From NCBI GenBank assembly GCA_934636245.1, contig CAKUAI010000022.1:1-62764 (forward strand): DNA of 62,764 nt, in the 5' to 3' direction. A model generated the notes under the pieces. It was not told the DNA's origin, did no database searches, and saw nothing but the letters and a program-made list of their open reading frames with translations. This DNA is from an uncultured Coriobacteriales bacterium. Its GTDB lineage: Bacteria; Actinomycetota; Coriobacteriia; Coriobacteriales; UMGS124. Positions 57,973 through 62,764 of the stretch are shown here, piece by piece. Positions within the stretch are counted from its first letter, which is position 1. Each line of letters opens with the position of its first letter. Position numbers and translations under genes: made by a program.

Positions 57973-59556
57973 TTAAAGCTCCTCCCCTTTGGCGCGCTTT
58001 GCGGCGTTGCGGCCAGCGAGACGGCCAAACGTGCAGCACTCGCCGATGTTCCCGCCGCCGTTGTAGTTGTCAGGCCACAAAGCCCCGAGCTCACCGGCGG
58101 AAAACAGTCCGCCAACGGGTTCAAGGTCGGGCCTCACGACCTGCGCCTTGGCGTTGCGGCGCGGGCCGCCCTGGGTGTTCAGCAACACGGGAACAAGCTT
58201 GAGGGCGTAATAGGGGCCCTGCTCAAGCGGCCCGAACATCTTCTCGAAGGGTCGCCCGTAATCGGCGTCTCTTCCGGCAGCGTAGTCCTCGTTATAGCGT
58301 TCGACCGTCTTCTCAAGGTTGGCCGCGTCCACGCCCATTGCGACGGCAAGGTCGGCCAGCGTCTCGCCCGAAATGAGGGTCCCGTCGGCAATCTCGTCCG
58401 CGTTGCCGTCGCTGAAGCTGGGATGGAACTTGTATTGAGCCGCGAGCGAGCTGTCCATCACGGCGTAGGTGGGACGGGGCGTCTGGCGGATGAGGAAGGT
58501 GCCGCCGATGTTGATGCGCCCATGGCGGGACTCGCCCTGCTCGTTGACGTAGCGGCTGCCGGATGGGCCCACAAAAATGCCCTTGGTCGTGCTCATGGGT
58601 GGCCATGCACAGGCCGTGGCCCCCTCGGGCAGGTAGCCCCACATGAACGCGACGCCGTTGCTCATGTGCCAGAAGCTCGCCCCGGCCTCCTGGCCCATCA
58701 CAATGCCGTCGCCGGTGTTGTAGACGCACCCGTAGGTGTAGTTTTCAGGCTGCTGCATGAAGCTGGCCATCATCTCTTGATTGTTCTCATAGCCACCGCA
58801 GGCCAGCACCACGCCGCCGGCGGCCTTCATGCTCTGGGTCTCGCCGCTTTCAAGTTCGAGCTGCACACCAATTACATTCCGTCCCTCATCGAAGATGAGG
58901 TGCTTGCCGGCTGCGGCGTAGCGGACCTCGATGTTGCGCTTCGCAACGTTGTCCAGGCAGAGCTGGTAGAAGGACGAGTCAAAGCTCTTTCCGCTCACCA
59001 GGAGCGAGAGGCAGTGCTCGGACCCCTCGTACTCGGGGAACTCTGCCCACTGTTGGGTATAACCGTTCTTGCCGCCGAACTTGTCGGTGAGATATCCCTT
59101 GGAGCATGCCGTGTCCCACGATTCGTCCTGAACCAGGATATCCGCGTCGGCCCCCATAGTGTTGACGAGCCAGTCGAATTGCTCCGCAGTGCCGTCTACA
59201 TGTGCCCTCAGCACATCGGGGTCCCAGTCGGGAAAGTCGCCCATGAGGGCCGACAGATAGGTGTACATTGCCTCGGCGTCGTCGGTGGCCTGGATGCACT
59301 GCCCGGATACGCGCGAGTTGCCGCCCGCGGAACCCTCCGGCGCCTTGTCGACAAGGAGCACCTTTGCGCCCTCGTCGGCGGCGGAAATCGCACTGACGCA
59401 CCCAGCGAAACCCATGCCCACGACCACGACGTCGTACTCGCCGTCCCAAGCAACTTCCTCGGCCAGCGCTGCGTTCGCTGAGCCAACGATGACGACGTCC
59501 GTCATTGCGGCGGCCGTCGTCGAGAGCTGGCGCCTTGATACGATTGGCTTACTCAT
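57973..59556 (-). CDS. FAD-binding flavoprotein, 3-ketosteroid-dehydrogenase/fumarate-reductase-like
   Basis: Exported or cytoplasmic oxidoreductase of 527 residues. The N-terminus MSKPIVSRRQLSTTAAAMTDVVIVGSANAALAEE has a twin-Arg pair and looks like a somewhat degenerate Tat signal. FAD motif YDVVVVGMGFAGCVSAISAADEGAKVLLVDKAPEGSAGGNSRVSGQ (about 41-86), with GVVLACGGYENNQEM and RYVNEQGESRHG later, and GGLFSAGELGALWPDNYNGGGNIGECCTFGRLAG at the end, typical of the 3-ketosteroid/urocanate reductase side of the family. GGAGG six bases before the ATG at 59556. A Crp/Fnr gene lies upstream on the same strand. Confidence 0.9.
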   Translation of the reverse strand: MSKPIVSRRQLSTTAAAMTDVVIVGSANAALAEEVAWDGEYDVVVVGMGFAGCVSAISAADEGAKVLLVDKAPEGSAGGNSRVSGQCIQATDDAEAMYTYLSALMGDFPDWDPDVLRAHVDGTAEQFDWLVNTMGADADILVQDESWDTACSKGYLTDKFGGKNGYTQQWAEFPEYEGSEHCLSLLVSGKSFDSSFYQLCLDNVAKRNIEVRYAAAGKHLIFDEGRNVIGVQLELESGETQSMKAAGGVVLACGGYENNQEMMASFMQQPENYTYGCVYNTGDGIVMGQEAGASFWHMSNGVAFMWGYLPEGATACAWPPMSTTKGIFVGPSGSRYVNEQGESRHGRINIGGTFLIRQTPRPTYAVMDSSLAAQYKFHPSFSDGNADEIADGTLISGETLADLAVAMGVDAANLEKTVERYNEDYAAGRDADYGRPFEKMFGPLEQGPYYALKLVPVLLNTQGGPRRNAKAQVVRPDLEPVGGLFSAGELGALWPDNYNGGGNIGECCTFGRLAGRNAAKRAKGEEL

Positions 59557-59747
59557 ACGAGCCTCCTTACGGATCCATGCACCCCATGCACATACCGATT
59601 CGATTGTACGCAGGACGGGCCGTTCTCGCATCGTCGTCCGCGAGGATTATCGTGGCCTTTCCGAAAAGCATGCTTGACTAAACACAGCGGATTTGCCGCG
59701 GTGGATGGGAGCGCGTTGCGCGCAGGGGTACGGGCGCGACTCCGCCC

Positions 59748-60416
59748 CTACGCCCGCGCCCTCAGCCGCTGGCCGTCCTGCTCGAGCTCGCCTGCGTCGA
59801 GCATCTCGCGCAGCTTGCGGGAGAGGGTCTTCTCGTCCACGCGGAGAAAGTCGGCCCACTCGCGGCGGGTCTTGGGGAGTAGGGGCCATCCCTCGGAGTC
59901 GAGCGGGCGCGAGGCGAGGTCGGAGAGGATCCTGTCCTCCAGGCGCGGCTCGCCGACCACCGACATGCCCCGGGCCAGCGTCCCTATGCGCTCGGCCTTC
60001 TTGCACGCGAGGTATGAGCGCAGCGCGTCGGCCTCGGGGCCGCAGGCCGTCCCCAGCGCCTGCGCGGGCACCTCCAGCACGAGTGAATCCCCCTCGGCGG
60101 CCACGTCCACCGGACACGTCCCGAGCATGGGCGCGGCCTCGGCGAAGGATTCGCCGGCCTGCATCCTGGCGACCGTGCGCCGCTTCCCTCCTTGGGTCAT
60201 CGTGGCCCGCACGCTGCCTTCGAGCACGAAGGGGTAGAAATCGACGCGCTGGCCGCACGCAATGACGGCCTCGCCGTCGGCGAACCTCCGCACGGATGAG
60301 CCCAGGCCCTCCAGGAAGCGCGCCGCACGTTCCGCGCCCATGTCCCGGAAGGCTTCGAGCGAGCCGATGGCCTCGGGGTCGAGGCGGTTATTCGGTTCTG
60401 TGTCTTCTTGCGTCAT
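59748..60416 (-). CDS. Crp/Fnr family transcriptional regulator
   Basis: DNA-binding regulator of 222 residues. The cyclic-nucleotide-like effector fold spans about 20-135 (VIACGQRVDFYPFVLEGSVRATM, AGESFAEAAPML), and a winged helix about 160-215 (TRREWADFLRVDEKTLSRKLREMLDAGELEQDG). Unlike FNR, it has no N-terminal Cys cluster, so a heme or small-molecule signal is more likely than [4Fe-4S] sensing. It may control the flavoprotein downstream on the same strand (inference). AAGGAC site before the ATG at 60416. Confidence 0.88.
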   Translation of the reverse strand: MTQEDTEPNNRLDPEAIGSLEAFRDMGAERAARFLEGLGSSVRRFADGEAVIACGQRVDFYPFVLEGSVRATMTQGGKRRTVARMQAGESFAEAAPMLGTCPVDVAAEGDSLVLEVPAQALGTACGPEADALRSYLACKKAERIGTLARGMSVVGEPRLEDRILSDLASRPLDSEGWPLLPKTRREWADFLRVDEKTLSRKLREMLDAGELEQDGQRLRARA

Positions 60417-61064
60417 GCAATCGTCCTTCCGCGTGCCCGGCCCCCCCGGCAAGTTTAACCAATCGAACTTTAGCCGAACGACCCGACGTTCGCAAGGGGC
60501 GAGGGACAATCCCACGCGCGGTTCGTTGTTGTGAACAAGCGACCTAGCGTGAGGACGCCAGCCCCCCGTGTCCCGCGGCACAGCCGCTGCAGGCCTGCCC
60601 AATGGGTGGCCCGCTGGGCCCCGGAGCTGGGTGCAGGCTGCTGCCATGGTGTGGCTCGGGTACCCCTGCTCCTCGGCGGCGGGGGTCGTTGAGCGGCGTC
60701 GCCGGTGAACGGTCTGGGTATGCTGAGATGATTGATTAGAATGTATTAAATTGCATCAGATATCGAATTTATCTTCGTCTAGTTAGTTATATCTAATACA
60801 GCTGAACAGCCGTTTTCGTCCCATGGTGACGATTATCACCATAACGGTTTAGCTGGAAGTATTCTGGATGGTGACAATTGTCACCATTGGCAAACATATG
60901 GGGAAGCTGTGGATGCAAGCCGTTCCAAGGGATGCATATTGTGTTGAAGTAAGTATTGGAGAACAATTGCGGTTAACCACACGATACATCCTATGCGATG
61001 ACGCAAGGTGGTTTCTATTGGTAGGGCGGGAAGAAGGTCCGCCCACGTGGAAAGGAGTGTCTGG
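60417..61064. other. AT-rich regulatory region before the exported protein
   Basis: About 650 bases without a convincing gene. The stretch 60720-60900 is far richer in A+T than its surroundings. It contains two related 20-bp operators (60823-60842 and 60868-60887). A 76-codon frame at 60868-61098 has no ribosome site and is not supported. Confidence 0.6.
60823..60887. promoter_or_regulatory. Two 20-bp palindromic operators 45 bp apart
   Basis: ATGGTGACGATTATCACCAT at 60823-60842 is nearly palindromic and ATGGTGACAATTGTCACCAT at 60868-60887 is perfectly so. They are 45 bases apart and share 18 of 20 bases. They are candidate binding sites for one dimeric regulator controlling the downstream exported protein. 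Confidence 0.8.
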
Positions 61065-61607
61065 ATGGATACTCGTATGGATCGCAGGTCGTTCCTGAAG
61101 AATGCTGCCCTGGCCGGCGCGGCGTTGCTCGCAGCCCCCGCCGTCCTGGGTGCCGTCGAGCCGCAGGTGGCTCTGGCGGAGACCACAAGCGGCACGATGA
61201 CCGCGAATGTTTGGGTCAAGCCGACTGGTGCACCTGCTATCGCAATTGGTACCAACAATGTCGCTTATCTTACCAACGCGACCACTCCGTCTGGTATCAC
61301 TGGCCCGTTCCCGACTTCTCCCGTCGAGGACAATGCTACGTATGTTGATGACGGCACCACGCTCACCGTTACCATCCCGCTCGAGAACACCATGTTCAAG
61401 CTGACTGACATTGGTCAGTGGGCGAGCGGTGCGATGAAGATTGACCAGGCCGCAACTGAGGCTTGTAACGATGGCGACCGTTATACCGCCTTGGTTGTCA
61501 CTGCTCCCAGTGGTACGACCGGCACCTTCCAGTTTGAGGCTACCGAGTATGCCGGTTTCTATCTTTTCGCTGGCACGAAGACCTGGCCAATCAATATCGT
61601 TCTGTAA
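61065..61607 (+). CDS. Small Tat-exported protein of unknown function
   Basis: Exported protein of 180 residues. DRRSFLKNAALAGAALLAAPAVLGAVEPQVALAETT is a Tat signal with cleavage near LAETT. The mature ~140 residues are rich in Thr, Gly and Ala (TMTANVWVKPTGAPAIAIGTNNVAYLTN, FEATEYAGFYLFAGTKTW) with a beta-sandwich look, and no Cys except one. The domain is not recognised. GGAAAGGAG is eight bases upstream. Base composition is lower in G+C than neighbours. It is followed by its own terminator and then a surface-type protein, so both may be part of an envelope locus. Confidence 0.75.
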   Translation: MDTRMDRRSFLKNAALAGAALLAAPAVLGAVEPQVALAETTSGTMTANVWVKPTGAPAIAIGTNNVAYLTNATTPSGITGPFPTSPVEDNATYVDDGTTLTVTIPLENTMFKLTDIGQWASGAMKIDQAATEACNDGDRYTALVVTAPSGTTGTFQFEATEYAGFYLFAGTKTWPINIVL

Positions 61608-61691
61608 ATTCAGGAATCGGTCTTTTGCAGTGAAACCTATTGGTGAAATTATTCGGCATTTCCCAAAAGACTCATCTGCAACAATTAGTTA

Positions 61692-61733
61692 AGCCAAAGC
61701 CCGCCGTGCAGAGCATGACGGGCTTTGGCTTTT
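61692..61733 (+). terminator. Rho-independent terminator after the exported protein
   Basis: AGCCAAAGCCCG at 61692-61703 pairs with CGGGCTTTGGCT at 61719-61730, followed by TTT. Confidence 0.85.
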
Positions 61734-61755
61734 ACCTGGAAAGGTGAAAGCGACG

Positions 61756-62764
61756 ATGACTAGTATTCATAGTCACCAAGAAAAATGGGAGCTGGCACGT
61801 AAATATGTCGCAATCGTCATGTCGTTTGTCATGGCGTTTTCGAGCATGCCGGCCGTTCCTGTATTTGCAGACGAAGCACAAGATTTGCCTGCCGTTGAAG
61901 AGGAAGTTGGGGAAGATGCTCCCGTCTCTGAGGTGGATGAATCTGAGGTTGTGCCTCAGGGGTCGGAGAATTCGGAGGAATCCTCTCAGCTTGAAAAAAA
62001 TGTTGATGAGGAGATCAACGACTCCGCTGAAGAAGTTCAGATCGATAACGAGCTGAACGCCAATGATGCGGAAGCCAATGAAATGGGGGGTGTAAACGGT
62101 TCAGACGACAGCGCTGCTGAAGGAGCCTCCGAGAGTTCGAGCAATGAGCCGAGCCCTGATGAAACGGCCGAACCTTCCAGTTACACTGCTTCAGCTGGTG
62201 AACAGGAGCAGGCCGAGGCATCGTTTGAGTTCAAAGATGAGTATTCTGGCATTGAGGTTCAAGTCTCAACTACCAACAATGACCTTAAAGTCAAGCTTCA
62301 ATCGGCATATCTTCAAGTTAAGGATAATGCCGAGGCAGCCTTGTTTGACAATGCTGAAGACTATGTTCGCTCCTTACTTGGAGATAATGCCGACTTCTGT
62401 CTTTACTCGGTTGAATTACGCAACGTTGACGGCACGATTGATTTTCAAAACGTAAGTGAAACGTCCATAACCTTGTCGGCCTATACCAACAAGGCCGATT
62501 CGAAGCTCTATCGTCTTGATGACAATCTGGCACTGCGTGAGATGAATGGCGCCATTTTCCAAGATGGCAGGATTGCGGTAAAGACCGACGCTCTCGGTTT
62601 GACAATTCTTTTCCGTGGAATTAATTCCGAGGAGATTGTTGAGCAGGTTGCCGAAGAGCCTCAGGACAATGCGGTTGACGTTTCTTCCTACAACGCCACC
62701 GCCGACCTGGTGGCCCACTTCGCCATCTTCGGCGACACGCACATGAACCTGTCCACCGACCCCG
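61756..62764 (+). CDS. Secreted acidic metallophosphoesterase-like protein (5' part, cut by window end)
   Basis: Open from ATG at 61756 to the last base, at least 336 codons, with no stop in frame. A basic N-terminus (WELARKYVAIVMSFVMAFSSMPAVPVFADEAQ) is a long Sec signal with cleavage near VFADE. An acidic, Glu/Asp/Ser-rich low-complexity segment (about 45-150) is followed by a domain of unknown type (155-315). The final readable residues VAHFAIFGDTHMN begin a calcineurin-like metallophosphoesterase (Asp-x-His). G+C content rises sharply from about base 62680, at the phosphoesterase boundary. The likely role is a surface or secreted phosphatase; the C-terminal anchor cannot be seen. Confidence 0.75.
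   Translation, partial: MTSIHSHQEKWELARKYVAIVMSFVMAFSSMPAVPVFADEAQDLPAVEEEVGEDAPVSEVDESEVVPQGSENSEESSQLEKNVDEEINDSAEEVQIDNELNANDAEANEMGGVNGSDDSAAEGASESSSNEPSPDETAEPSSYTASAGEQEQAEASFEFKDEYSGIEVQVSTTNNDLKVKLQSAYLQVKDNAEAALFDNAEDYVRSLLGDNADFCLYSVELRNVDGTIDFQNVSETSITLSAYTNKADSKLYRLDDNLALREMNGAIFQDGRIAVKTDALGLTILFRGINSEEIVEQVAEEPQDNAVDVSSYNATADLVAHFAIFGDTHMNLSTDP

Noticed and set aside
60868..61098. 76-codon plus-strand frame upstream of the exported protein
   Set aside because: It starts inside the palindromic operator, has no ribosome site, and overlaps the well-supported start of the next gene.
1..62764. rRNA, tRNA, phage or transposase genes
   Set aside because: No tRNA-like cloverleaf, rRNA segment, integrase, or transposase motif was recognised on either strand by reading.

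Overview
The window is high-GC actinobacterial DNA of a Coriobacteriia type, most likely Eggerthellaceae. This rests on five Tat-signal FAD-binding 'fumarate reductase-like' flavoproteins or their remnants, a 12-TM LuxR regulator, LysR and MerR regulators beside single flavoproteins, an orphan molybdopterin oxidoreductase, and many Tat-type secretion signals. No rRNA, tRNA, CRISPR array, transposase or phage gene was seen. The species assignment is inference.

Layout. (1) 0.3-12.0 kb: a five-gene minus-strand sensory operon made of two exported solute-binding proteins (one fused to a 5'-nucleotidase C-terminal-like domain), two hybrid histidine kinases and an HD-GYP response regulator. No transporter permease is present. 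An AAA_14/DUF4143 ATPase lies upstream. The block is bracketed by two direct copies of a ~200-bp non-coding repeat that folds into a long hairpin with a covarying pair. (2) 12.2-25.6 kb: a peptide-modification island of two convergent operons. The plus-strand operon encodes a nucleotidyltransferase, an S24/S26 peptidase, an HPr-kinase-like protein, a PqqD-like protein and an ABC exporter. It diverges from a small YxxP-type peptide gene across an (AAGGG)14 microsatellite. The minus-strand operon encodes a Nif11/NHLP-type precursor with core CDNPCCTYHC, two radical SAM/SPASM enzymes, an NHLM-type ABC protein, a C39-peptidase ABC exporter and a frameshifted secretion protein. (3) 25.7-28.5 kb: a GyrI-like protein with an SOS-box-like promoter, a Uma2 protein, and decayed gene fragments, including a MerR/flavoprotein chimera. 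(4) 28.5-32.6 kb: a Tat molybdoenzyme divergent from a Fic-like winged-helix regulator, with a 19-bp inverted repeat between them. (5) 32.7-43.8 kb: a nine-gene D-peptide/oligopeptide scavenging operon (DppA-like aminopeptidase, complete Opp/Dpp transporter, D-cysteine desulfhydrase-like enzyme, transglutaminase-like protein, M19 dipeptidase). (6) 44-59.6 kb: a flavoprotein zone of MerR-flavoprotein, HipBA, an FMN/FMN/FAD protein with LuxR, and LysR between flavoproteins, with at least three flavoprotein fragments. (7) 59.7-62.8 kb: a Crp/Fnr regulator, twin palindromic operators, a small Tat-exported protein, and the 5' part of a secreted acidic metallophosphoesterase-like protein cut by the window end.

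Region 1 looks like ligand sensing feeding c-di-GMP turnover. Region 2 makes and exports one or two modified peptides. Region 5 imports peptides, probably including D-residue peptides, and degrades them. Region 6 suits an anaerobe using many alternative organic electron acceptors, each under its own regulator. All functions are read from motifs and context; no searches were run.
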